From Lingula anatina (taxonomy: Eukaryota; Brachiopoda; Lingulata; Lingulida; Lingulidae): DNA of 64,000 bases. The notes beneath the pieces were generated by a model that was not told the DNA's origin, made no database searches, and was given only the letters and a program-made list of their open reading frames with translations. The position numbers and the translations under genes were made by a program. This document shows, piece by piece, positions 36,321-48,739 of the stretch; the first letter of the stretch is position 1, and each line of letters starts with the position of its first letter. The DNA is taken from the NCBI RefSeq assembly GCF_001039355.2, contig NW_019775990.1, positions 30,052-94,051 of the forward strand, written 5' to 3'.

Positions 36321-39315
36321 TAATTTTGTATCAATATTTTGCTCCCTATGCAACAGAAGATTCAGATTTATTATCCAAAATTATACAGGTTTTTCATATC
36401 TTTTGCTACATTGATGATCCATTATTTCACAGCCTGTGTTTACACAGTGTACACAAGAGAGCTCTGTATCTCATAGCAGTGATAACTGTTATCTGTCTAT
36501 ACATTAACAAGGGTCATCATCCCCATATATCTAACTGACTTCAGGGGTCAGTCTCATTATGTTTGGTTAGTCTATAATCAGTAGTCTGACCAGAGGTCAT
36601 CCTATGTCCAAAATTAACAGGAGACAGGTGGGAGAGTTGGCAAGTTGTAGACAAATTATCAGCTTATCTGGTATTAATAGTCTGATAGTTATCAAAATGA
36701 CAGTTATTTGTCATTCATTTATTAGACATAATGTTAATGAATAAACCATTCATTTTGCTTGTGTAAGTAGTGAAGTTGGGGGAGTAGTGACTGTTGCTGC
36801 GAGCTATTGAACTAACTTGCAAATGCACAACCCTATGAATAATCCAGATTTCACTCTGTTTTTTCTTTGCCCTTAAAATGTGATTTGATAGAAATATTTT
36901 GAAGTCTGTCTGAAATGTTTCAGGCAGGGCTGAATAGATTTCAAACTTTCTATAAAAAAATAATCCGTGCAGTGCAGTGGCATGTGTCATTAATACAAAA
37001 GTGCAGTGAACCTTCAAAGTTTGCTTGCACTTCCCCCGCCTACATAGAAGCTGTATAGTCCCTGCCAGCACACTATATGTTAAGACTACATGCCATATTA
37101 TTTGGAAAATATATGACAAGTTTTCTTTTCTATTGGAATGTCATGTTTTCTTGTAGATCAGACATATTTAGATGGAGGGGAATTTTCCTCAAGGCCCTCC
37201 TACTATTAGTCATGACTATAATTGTCCGGCCGGTTTTATATGCTGGATGTTTGAATAAGTTTTGATTATGATATGCTCTTTGGCTGCTTGACTTCAAGGA
37301 TGTGATACCATGTGGATTTAATTATGTTTTGAATGCCCTACTTAAAATTCTTTCATATGTTTGATGCCCCAGAAAACTTGTATCTTGTTTACTGTTATTG
37401 AAGCATATCTTATGTCAGTGTCATTGAAAGTGATCACAGTGTTTTTGTCTTTTCAGACCTTAGACAAGATAGTTCAATATTACAAGATAGGGGGACACTA
37501 GTAAATCTGAAAAGGGTAAGCAATTTTCTTGTGAGTTTTTAAAAACTTGCTTCTGTGAATATCTTAGTACATGAGAAGTCAGTTTTTTATTAAGTTTTCA
37601 CACCATATGTTAAATGAAGTTTCAGTGACATTGATGTCCACACTGTGAGATAATATAATTGTTATACCATATATGTTTGTGAATATTGGATACAAGAGTG
37701 TTAAATGGATATATTACTGAATCCATTGTCTTTAATATCAGGCTTATTCTAAAATCCAGGAAGTCGGTGGACCTCCAAGAAAATACATATGGTTATAGTT
37801 GATAATGATTGATATTGGGTAGAACATTATAATGGGACAATGACAAGATAATTGCAATTTTATTAAAAACAGTCCATGGAATAGGAAGTGATTCAGCCCG
37901 CATGTATAATGAATGTTTACCTTCATTTAGACTAGATCCTGTGAGTTACTGTGTTAAAAAAAGCTTTTATAGTATTGTAGTCCAGAAATGCAGTCATTAA
38001 TGCTGTGCCACAGGAATGGGGAAGTGACGGAGGAAATAATTCATAAGTGTAGGTCAGCTTGGTATGCCTGTCCCTGTTTACAACTGCTAAAGAAATATAT
38101 ATCAACAATATCAAATGTCTGATAGAGGGCAGTAAGTATTAGTGGGACACTCAGGGTGGGAATAGTTGAGAGACAAGGTCAAGGTCATTTCTTTTCTTTT
38201 ATAGACTTCTGTACATCTTTTGCATTTGTCTCTTGGTCACTTTTGATTCTGTATTTTATAAAAGAAAAGGCAACCTTTTGTATTTCATGTGTGAAAGTGA
38301 AAAAAAAAAAGCTGGACTGAAGATAGTACATATACAGATATTTGAGTTGACTTTCGTTACTGCCAGAAACTCAAGTAGCTGATAGCTGATAATTTCAACT
38401 TCTCTTACTGATAGAGGAGAGTCGGTGCCAATGTTGTGTCAGTCAGGGTGGTAACAGCTGATAAACCAGGACATTCCTTGGCCTACATTCCTATCTCAGA
38501 CCAGAAACTGGGCTGTTAGCATTTGGCTTGTTTCACTGTGATACACGATGAGGATTGATATTCATAAAGTGAAGAAGTGTTAAGAAGAAAGTGAAAAACC
38601 TTGGAATGAATCACCATGTTAGGTTCAAGAAAACATGAGTGAGATAAGAGAATTCACCCCAGAGTTTTTGCTGCAGGTGGGTTAAAGTTGTGGCTTAGAG
38701 GCAGTTTCAGAGATAATAGTGGACATATGAGCATCTTGACATTTATACCACATGATGTTGCTTGACCAGTAATGACATGTAATATTTTTTTGATTCATCA
38801 CAATGGTTACAGGGCATGGTTTACCACCTTAATAAATGTTGGAGTACTCACGTTCAGCTAGCTTGTAGACTGTTTATATTTAGAAGTTAGCAAGATTAAA
38901 GTTAATACCTTTGGCATTTTTTCGAGCTCATAATCAAGTTATCATTCAAATATATTTTTTAATTACACTTTTGTATCTGGAAATTCACCAAGCCCTTTAA
39001 ATAACAAGGCGACTGAAAGAATTGTGAATCAGTTATACTGTTGATAAGCTTAAGGCCCTTCATATGAAAAAAATCTAAATAACAGTTTAGTTCCTGCTTT
39101 GGCAAGTTAATCTTTACTCTAGTACAGGATGGCGTGCACTGTGGGGGCGTTTGAGAGTTGGGCATCTTGTCTTTTTAAGGAAGTATGCAATTACAGTTGT
39201 TCAGTACAAAAAAATCATTTGTGGGGAACATGTTGTGAGGTTTGGGCTAAAATTTGTCCTGCCTCTAAGTAGGTGCTTTTTATGGGTAAAAAGGGCACTT
39301 AAAGCACAAGGACCG
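36321..39315. other. non-coding interval
   Basis: No supportable gene. Short ORFs on both strands have no domain or splice context. Confidence 0.5.
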
Positions 39316-40763
39316 TTTGTTAATGGACAATAACATCACCCCCCCTCCCCCCCCACCACCACCACCACCTCAACACACACACAACAAGAACAACAAAAAT
39401 GTGGCACACATGCTTTTGCAATGGGAATCATTTGAGACTGCCAAAATTCTCATAATTTAACATCAAGTGCGATTTCATGGAATATGAAGGAGAGTAGGTC
39501 CATATCAGTGAGTGCAGTGAACAATTAAAAGTTGACAATTTACTGTGGATATTTTTCTGGTTGTTTTTTCATTCCAAGTCTTGTTAAATAACAGTTTATT
39601 GCACAACAGTAAAAGTAAACCATGCTTTGTGTTTCACTTTTTCTTAATTGCTTTGTAAGACTTCCTAAGAGTTTTGTACTTATCTTTTTTTTTTTACCTC
39701 CTCCTCTACCTAACCTGTAAAAAAAAACACACAAATACACACACATGTATACACATAAACACAAAGCAAAACAACAATCATTCTGTTGCAGTTTAAAGTT
39801 GATCTGTAACAAAAATCCCTAAGATCAATATTTTAAATTGTGTATGTAAGTTATAGGTATATCATTGAACGTATGACATAAAAGATATAATGACAAGGAT
39901 TCATTGAAAGACTGGTTTTCCATATAATCATTTTTTAATGGCTATTGTGCATAAGTGATAAATAAAGTGGAGTGGGTAGTCGGTTGCTGTAAGTTATTGT
40001 CAGGAAGTGTTTGTGATTATTGTTGAATCCAGTATCATGACTCAGGCTTGTCACATTGCCAGTTTCATTATTTATAAGATCTGCTGGGCAGATTCAAGTG
40101 CACAAATTATTGAAATTGATGAATTATATAGATTTATACTTTGGGATGACTGATCAAGTTATATAGATGTGCAAAAGCAGAAGCAAACACTATTGGCAAG
40201 GGAAAAGAATTTCTGTCTCCTTCTAAGAACCATTAATTTTTCAGTGTAACCCTGCACCAATTTTGGTTGTGGAACACCAACATGTTGTGTGTTTGTTAAC
40301 TCCTTTCACATTTTGATAATTGTTCCACATTATTTTCAGAACTCAATGCGTGGTATGTGATGCTATCGGAGATTTGTGGTCTCTTTGAGTCCTTCTGTCA
40401 TCCTGACTAGACTGCTCCAGACAACAAAATTAATTATCACAGGAAAAAATGATCATTTGTTTCAAGACCGCCTCATGATCCAGGTAAGATGTGAAAATTA
40501 AGTAAAGGCATCTTTCACTGAAATCAAGAGGTTATGTCTTCTTATTAATATTTTTCCATTTGGAATCTTGATTTCTGATTTCTGGTAGAAAATGAATCCT
40601 TATTAAAGTATACAGTGAAAATGAAAAACCGCAAGTGCAAACATCAGTGAATATTTGTAAGAACTTTTTTCAGAAATGACCAACATTAAAACTTTTTTGC
40701 TTTTGGTTCTTAACAGTAAAAATGTTTGAATATAACATAAAAAGTCATTTGATCAATATCATT
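39316..40763 (+). repeat. haplotype copy A of a ~1.45 kb duplicated segment
   Basis: Matches 40826-42254, beginning TTTGTTAATGGACAATAAC and ending GATCAATATCATT, where copy A is interrupted by a GC-rich insertion. It includes a C-rich/(CAC)n tract near 39340 and a candidate untranslated exon. Confidence 0.94.
40340..40483 (+). other. candidate untranslated exon of p190 RhoGAP (copy A)
   Basis: A pyrimidine-rich tract with TATTTTCAG acceptor and a GATCCAG|GTAAGA donor bound 144 nt with no consistent ORF. The allelic copy keeps both sites but has a ~5-nt deletion, which fits UTR better than coding sequence. It would splice to the acceptor at 42823. Confidence 0.4.
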
Positions 40764-40823
40764 GTACCGCCAGCGTTAGCGCTGGCGGTACACATGGTTT
40801 CGGTCCCGTCCGGATCGTTCCGT
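40764..40823 (+). mobile_element. GC-rich hairpin element, truncated at contig end (site 1)
   Basis: Starts GTACCGCCAGCG TTAG CGCTGGCGGTAC, a perfect 12-bp stem with a 4-base loop, then ACATGGTTTCGGTCCCGTC and more GC-rich sequence up to the N. It follows CATT in copy A. The partner haplotype at 42254 reads CATT then TTTACATG with no insertion. The same 5' sequence occurs at 57746. Confidence 0.75.
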
Positions 40824-40824
40824 N
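40824..40824. other. assembly join (single N)
   Basis: The left contig ends inside the GC-rich element. The right contig restarts with the other haplotype ~1.45 kb further back. Confidence 0.97.
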
Positions 40825-40825
40825 A

Positions 40826-42254
40826 TTTGTTAATGGACAATAACATCACCCCCCCCCCCCCCCCCACCACCACCACCACCTCAACACACACACAGCAAGA
40901 ACAACAAAAAATGTTGCACACATGCTTTTGCAATGGGGATCATTTGAGACTGCCAAAATTCTCATAATTTAACATCAAGTGCGATTTCATGGAATATGAA
41001 GGAGAGTAGGTCCATATCAGTGAGTGCAGTGAACAATTAAAAGTTGACAATTTACTGTGGATATTTTTCTGGTTGTTTTTTCATTCCAAGTCTTGTTAAA
41101 TAACAGTTTATTGCACAACAGTGTTTTGTGTTTCACTTTTTCTTAATTGCTTTGTAAGACTTCCTAAGAGTTTTGTCCTTATCTTTTTTTTTTACCTCCT
41201 CCTCTACCTAACCAGTAAAAAAACGCACACAAACACACATGTATGCACATATACACAAAGCAAAACAACAATCATTCTGTTGCAGTATAAAGTTAATCTG
41301 TAACAAAAATCCCTAAGATCAATATTTTAAATTGTGTGTGTAAGTTATTGGTATATCATTGAACATATGACATAAAAGATATAATGACAAGGATTCATTG
41401 AAAGACTGGTTTTCCATATAATCATTTTTTAATGGCTGTTGTGCATAAGTGATAAATAAAGTGGAGTGGGTAGTCGGTTGCTGTAAGTTATTGTCAGGAA
41501 GTGTTTGTGATTATTGTTGAATCCAGTATCATGACTCAGGCTTGTCACATTGCCAGTTTCATTATTTATAAGATCTGCTGGGCAGATTCAAGTGCACAAA
41601 TTATTGAAATTGATGAATTATATAGATTTATACTTTGGGATGACTGATCAAGTTAGATGTGCAAAAGCAGAAGCAAACACTATTGGCAAGGGAAAAGAAT
41701 TTCTGTCTCCTTCTAAGAACCAGTTTTCAGTGTAACCCTGCACCAATTTTGGTTGTGGAACACCAACATGTTGTGTGTTTGTTAACTCCTTTCATATTTT
41801 GATAATTGTTCCACATTCTTTTCAGAACTGTGTGGTATGTGATGCTATTGGAGATTTGTGGTCTCTTCGAGTCCTTCTGTCATCCTGACTAGACTGCTCC
41901 AGACAACAAAATTAATTATCGCAGGAAAAAATGATCATTTGTTTCAAGAACGCCTCATGATCCAGGTAAGTTGTGAAAATTGAGTAAAGGCATCTTTCAC
42001 TGTAATCAAGAGGTTATGTTTTCTTGTTAATATTTTTCCATTTGGAATCTTGTTTTCTGATTTCTGGTAGAAAATGAATCCTTATTAAAGTATACAGTGA
42101 AAATGAAAAACTGCACATGCAAACATTTATTATCAGTGAATATTTTTAAGAACTTTTTTTCAGAAATGACCAACATTAAAACTTTTTTTGCTTTTGGTTC
42201 TTAACAGTAAAAATGTTTGAATATAACATAAAAAGTCATTTGATCAATATCATT
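40826..42254 (+). repeat. haplotype copy B of the ~1.45 kb duplicated segment
   Basis: Allele-like counterpart of 39316-40763 that runs through the insertion point without the insertion and continues into the p190 gene. Confidence 0.94.
41826..41964 (+). other. candidate untranslated exon of p190 RhoGAP (copy B)
   Basis: Counterpart of 40340-40483 with acceptor TTCTTTTCAG and donor GATCCAG|GTAAGT. 139 nt. Confidence 0.4.
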
Positions 42255-42823
42255 TTTACATGCTATTGACTTCCATTCTCCCTTAAGTTTTCTATATGAA
42301 ACAGAACTGATAAAATAGAATTCTGTCAGAAAATTTGAGATTCTTATGTTATTGATCATCTTACTGTATAGAGATAGTTGGGGATAACCATGACATTTAT
42401 CAATCTATATTTCACAGTTTGTAACTGGCCTCCAGTAGTGTTTCCCATAATGTTGTATTTAGAACTATACAATGTCCAGTGTTGTTTTACTTCTGAAATT
42501 ACTTTTCTGGTTCAGGGTGACTGTATGTGACTGAGTGTTGGATAATCCATGTTTCGGCCTATACATTAATGTCATGGGCCTCTAAACAGCAAAAGGTGAA
42601 AAAGTACGATCATGAAATCATGCTGTGCTTACATGAGCCAAACATTTTCCCTCAATTTGCTCTGCTCTGGTTCAGGATGACTCTGCTTGATATAGGGCTA
42701 GATTAAAACTATTTCTGGCTGCATATCAGTAGAACATACCCCTGAATAGACATTTCCCAATCCTGAAACAGTCCTGCAAAAGCTGGAAAAGGAGATTAAA
42801 ATGGTATTGATTTCTAATTTCAG

Positions 42824-44725
42824 CGCTTTGACTTGAACATGGCTGGTCACACCAGACTGGTGCGCAGATAGAGTGCGTGGGGTGAGCAGCAGTAGTAGTG
42901 GAAGAGAAACTGGGAACCTATCTATCAATCCAAGTAGAGTCCATCTAACAACACGTTTCAGAAGGACTAAACATGGCCAAGAAAGCTGAGCACAATCGCA
43001 CCTTTAATATCAGCGTGGTGGGGCTGTCTGGGACGGAGAAGGAAAAGGGAGATGTGGGAGTGGGCAAGTCCTGTCTCTGTAATCGCTTTGTGCGCCCTCT
43101 CGCGGATGATTTCTACACTGACCATATCTCGATGCTAAGCCAAAGTGACTTTGGTGGATGTGTTGTCAACAATGACCACTTCTTATACTGGGGCGAGGTG
43201 ACCAAAATGGCTGACGATGGCTCTGATTTGACGTTTAATGTCATAGAACAGACAGAGTTCATCGATGATTCCTCTTTTCAACCTTTTAAAGGTGGCAAAA
43301 CAGACCCATATTACAAGAGGTGTGCAGCTACCAAGGTTACTTCTGCAGAAAAGTTGATGTACATTTGTAAAAATCAGCTAGGTAGGTATTTATGTGGTGC
43401 TTATTCACTTTTATCAAAATTAATAATCTTCAAGACAGCAACTTTGATTAATTGACTCTTTAGTTTGGGCATCATTTTGTACTATTTTTTTCACTGGCAT
43501 CACTAACAATGGAGTGGGGTTTATCGAAACATTTACATGTGCACATATTTCTCTTCATGTAAATTTGACAAAGAAAAAAGGAAGTGGATGCATGTTTGTG
43601 TGGGCATGTGCCTGGCTACGCCTCCATGTATACACTTATTATATATATATAACAAATCAAGGAAGTCAGATTTGAGTTGACGTGGTTTAAGGAAACAGAA
43701 AAGAAAGTCTATTAGAAGTAGTTTTTACCCACAGCTGTTACTCAGCATAGCAAACTATGGGTGGAGTGCTTTAACTTTGAAGTAATCGTCTCTTTAACTG
43801 ATTTCATCCTTCGCAGAGAATATCCCGCCCTAGCTGCACAAATTAAATAGTTTGCAATTCGCTTTTATGTGAAGGTAGAAGAGTGTGATTTTGTAAGGGT
43901 GGCTTCAGATTTTGTTAACAGTTCGGCCCTATGCATTGAATGTATTAGGGTTGTTATTTATTGGAAGGTCAGTGAAAGGATGCCCAAGATACTCTTGATC
44001 AAATTCCTAATTAGGGTTGAAACACAAATAGTTACTTCATAATATATTGTATAAAATGTCAAATTAGTAAGCACAATCTGTTAATCTGTTTTGTCAAAAA
44101 AAAAAAAAAAAAAAAAAAAACTCAATTTGAGTGAATCACTACATGCCCATTCTGTCATATAAATTCCTATATTTTCTCTTTGCCTAGAAAAAAAAGAATA
44201 TATGTAGGTGATTGCTTTGGCTGTGGTAATATAAAGTTAACTGATACTAAATCTCCCTATGCTGGTCTCTTAGCTGCCTTTCACCCAGTGTCTTTTTTAT
44301 TTTTCACCTTTGAATAGTGTGTATTGTGATAACAGCCCTTTGCTATGACTGATGATCTCCAGGTGGTTATATAAGTTTTTGCCAACTTTTCACTTCTCTG
44401 GGGGTGTTGATCTGGTGTATGGTTGGGTGCTTTCAATAGTATTATGTGGCAACTGTATGTGAAATACACACAGTTTGGATCATGGGATCACATGGCAACC
44501 CCTGAGCATTTATGAAGAGGTGTTTTCCCATACCATAAAATGTGTCAGAAGGCTGTCATTCTGCAAACCCATGAAATAATAGGGTTGCTTTGGGGGATGT
44601 TAGAACAGTTATAATTCTTACACAAGCAATTCACGTGGGCCTACGCATGCATACATGCACCCAAGCATATACATTAATACATGAAAACTTGCATGTACAA
44701 TGTACATACACGTTTACACACACAT

Positions 44726-44801
<76 letters not shown>

Positions 44802-47800
44802 TATTATAGCAATCACATAAAAGTGCACACAAATTTTAATTGCCATAAAAAAACATACTTTTCATATTTCGATCCTAAAGGGTATCACCCCTAGGTTTCA
44901 AATCCACATTCCGTTAGTTTTGTATCAAGAAAGTGCATGTGCTTGGAATGGTTGAAAAACCTCCTCAATGTTGTGATAGGGGTGTAAATGCCTTGACTGT
45001 TTTCATTGGAAGATCTGCCACCAGCCCGAAGTTTACATTCCTTGTTGATGTTCACATCAGAAATCTGCTAGACTGTAACATTATAGGATGAAACAGTTTT
45101 GTTGCTGTTTTAGTAAAAATAGCAGAAGGGAAAAACTCCCGCTGAAGGAAATGTAACACAGCCAGACCACCATTGTTCTTTAGGTTTATATTTTATTGGA
45201 ATTTTGCAGGGCTTCTGCTGTTTTTGCATTGTGGATTGTCTTTTCATATATAGATCAACTTAAGGATTAAGCAAGCGTATTGTGATAAAATATTTGTATT
45301 TAATTGTATTGCTGATGCACTGCAGTGCATTTCCATTTGTGTTGTCACTCTTATCTCTTTTTTGATGAAATATGAAAACCATTGGTGTAACTTCTGTGGA
45401 GTTAATAGATATTGCGTTTAAATCAAATTATAAATGAAGTGGGATAAAATTGCAATATGCTGCCAGTGGTGCTGGAGTCATTCCATCCTCTTTACTAAGT
45501 AGAAAAAGATATTCCACACTGTCTCATCATCATGCTGTTGTTTTTATTGCTGTAGGGGTGTCACATGTTTTCAGTTCATACATGCATGTGATGAATAGGT
45601 CATTTGACCTTTGAACATTCTAGTCAGGGCATTAGTAACCTGTATTAATAAGGTAAAGGAAATCACAACCTCAGGTATCCTGATAAAATGACTGACCCCC
45701 AGACAGACAGACAGACAGACAGACGGACAGACAGACAGACGGTCTGACAGATGGACAGATTGACAGAAAATGGACAGACATCACATGCAGATAATGCTGA
45801 TGGATTTTTTCTCCCACAGTTATTGGAAAAATGAATTTTAATATGTTTTTGATTAAACAAAAAGAAATTTTCTCTGTGTTGGCCCTCATTACTCACCAGT
45901 TCTTGGTAGCTAGATAACAGACCAGTATGGGGTTCCTAACAGTTCAATACCAAGCTTGATGAATCAACAAAAGTTTAGGGTGATAACACATGTTCTTATC
46001 AGTTTGAAGTCAATTGATAACAGCCCACGGAGCTACTCTGCATGCTTTATGTTTGATTATCTCAAGTTTGAAACACATTTCTATGAATCAGCATTATTGT
46101 TGGGAAGAACCGCAGTAGTGCTCTTTGTCTTCCATGCATCTTTGTTGTCAAATTGATGGAGTTGGAGAAAATACAGGGACAAACAGTTAGGTTATAATTT
46201 GATTCCTATAATACTTAACTGGAAAGAAGGCCCAGTTAAGAGTATACATTCAACATTAAAGCCCAATTGAAATATATATTAATCTTATTCAGTTTTACTA
46301 TTATTTTTTTAATGAACAAATGCAATAGATTAAAAAATGGAGGATTGTGCTTAGTAATGGGTGCAGAACACACCAGGATATAGCATTCTTTTCTGTTAAA
46401 AATAGTAATAGTTTTGTTTATATATAGTAAAAATTGTCTTAGAAGTAAAGACCTGGGCAGTATAAGTGTAAATTTATTTAATGTAAATGTAAATTCTACA
46501 ATTCCAAAGTAGGCCCATCCTAAGTTAGTGTCATCAGAAATGATGGTACTATAACTTGTGTGCTTTGTTTATTTATTTGCAATATGCTGTAAACAGTAGA
46601 GATATATTATAATGTGCAATTTTGTTTTGTATTTTTTCAGGGTTGGAGCATGATTTTGACAGGGTTCTGATGCCGGACGGCAAACTAACAGTGGATGGAT
46701 TTGTATGTGTTTTTGACGTCAGTGATGTAAAACAAAGACCTATTGAAAGACAAGTGGAGTATGTTGCACTTATTCTTAACAGTCTCATGAAAACCAAAAA
46801 GCCAGTCGTTTTGGCGACAACCAAGAATGACGAAGTTCGCTCCCACAACAGCAAAGAGGCCGAGGCATTAGTTGCTAGGAAGGAATACAAAGGATCAATC
46901 CCAGTTATAGAAACTTCTGCCCATCAAAATGTCAATGTCGAACTAGCCTTTACAACTGTAGCACATATGATCGACAAAACCAGAGCGCGACCCAAACATG
47001 TGCCCTTTAGAGAGGCTGCGAAAGCCCGTAAAGAACTACTGGATGTAGCCAAGAGTGCGTACTTAAATTTACTAAGATCTCAAGTCCTGGACTACAAAGC
47101 CTTTTGGGGTAACGCAAGCAAAAAGTTTCAGGATAATCCCGATTTTATTCGATTTTTGGAATTTTTTGGGTCAGACAGTGCAAAAACCATTTTCAGGAGG
47201 CACACAAGACAATTGAAGGAGCACTTGATCAGGAAGAGGGAAGACACGTTCTTGAAACAGATCCCAAATCTGTTAAAGGAGTTTTTACCAGATCTTACAA
47301 CAATAGGTGATAGGTAGGTAGCATTTAATTTTTAATAGGAATAAACAGTGCCTTCTAAGAATAATCTTTTATGGTTCAGTGATTTTTTTCTTTTGAAGAT
47401 GAGTTTTAGAAAGAACAGAAAAATCCTTGAGTTCTTAGAAAAATTGTTGACATTTTCTCAGCACTGCTAGATGTATGTGAATTTCAGTCTCCCCTGGTAT
47501 TTATGAAAGAATAAATTGTATTAATATTTTATGTAAAGTACTTAATATACTCATCACACATGTAAACCACATATTGAATGTTGCTTTTTCCATTCCATTA
47601 CTTGACATTTTAAATTGCAAAAGATATTAGATAGTTATTAAGAAAGTGTGTTAAATGTTTATCATTTCTACATCCAGGCAATGGGGCAGCTGCAGGAATT
47701 TGATCAAGCAGCACGGAAATTTCAATGACCATTTTGTGATGCTAGACCAAGATTTGTCTTGGTCTGACACAGAATACCTAGACAGCACAGACGAGCGTGT

Positions 47801-48675
47801 CCCCTTTACCTTACTTAGTTTCCCAGAGGCTGAGACTAGCTTTAGAAACCATGTCAATACACTCCAGGCTGAAAGTAGAAGGCAGGAGTAAGTATAGTCC
47901 ACAGATGTCCTCTGCCTTGTATCATGCATGAATTTTAAGCATACAGGATGAGAGACTTTCTTATTAATTTTAGGTTTTCCTATTGCAGACCAAAAATTAC
48001 AGTTTTTCATGTCTGTTGATCTAGATAAATTTTGAATGCCAAAGATGTTTTGCAGACTTGTAATTCTGTTTTCTTTACTATTTCAAGACTTCGAAAGCAA
48101 TTCAAGCACATTCTAGAAGACAATCCACATGTTACACCAGGGAAAACATTACAAGAAGTGTCAATCTTTTTCCTTGGTCGTGAAAGTTACGACTCCTTAT
48201 CTGAGGCTGACAGGAAAGAAGTCTATGACAGACATCAGCAAGAAATACGTGAAGATGCTAAAAAGGACTTTGTAGAACTTCTGTATGAGCGTGCAGAAGT
48301 TTTTGCGAAATATGATCCCAATGAAACCATTACCACTGAAGATTTGCAGAGCATTATACAGGAACTGAAGGAAGAGCAAAGGTGAGAACTGATGTTTGTA
48401 TGTTTAATGTGATCAGCTTTAGATTTTATCCCAGGTATATGTAGTTTTTTTATAAGGAAATTTTAATAATAAAAAAGTGTGTTTTTTTTTGTTTTGATAT
48501 AAGAGACATTCGTAGATAAAGCACTTGTCAACTACCAAGAGCTGGTACTTTTCTGCTTTGGTGAGTGTTAACCGACCAACTCCCCCTTCTTTTTTAAGCA
48601 TTTAGTAGGTGTGCCAGTCTCTACTCAACTTGATTATAATGTCTGTGTGTGTTTGTGCACACCTGTGTGTGGTGA

Positions 48676-48739
<64 letters not shown>

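Noticed and set aside
39338-39400. C-rich/(CAC)n tract as a possible CRISPR-like or satellite array
   Set aside because: A simple microsatellite of varying length. No spacer structure, and the genome is eukaryotic.
40722-40967. ORFs on both strands around the poly-C tract
   Set aside because: They span the N at 40824 and low-complexity sequence.
44590-44894. Thr-His and Val-Cys repeat ORFs on both strands
   Set aside because: Translation of the (CA)n microsatellite within an intron.
45663-45896. Minus-strand ORFs with [10 protein letters not shown] repeats
   Set aside because: Translation of the (CAGA)n microsatellite.
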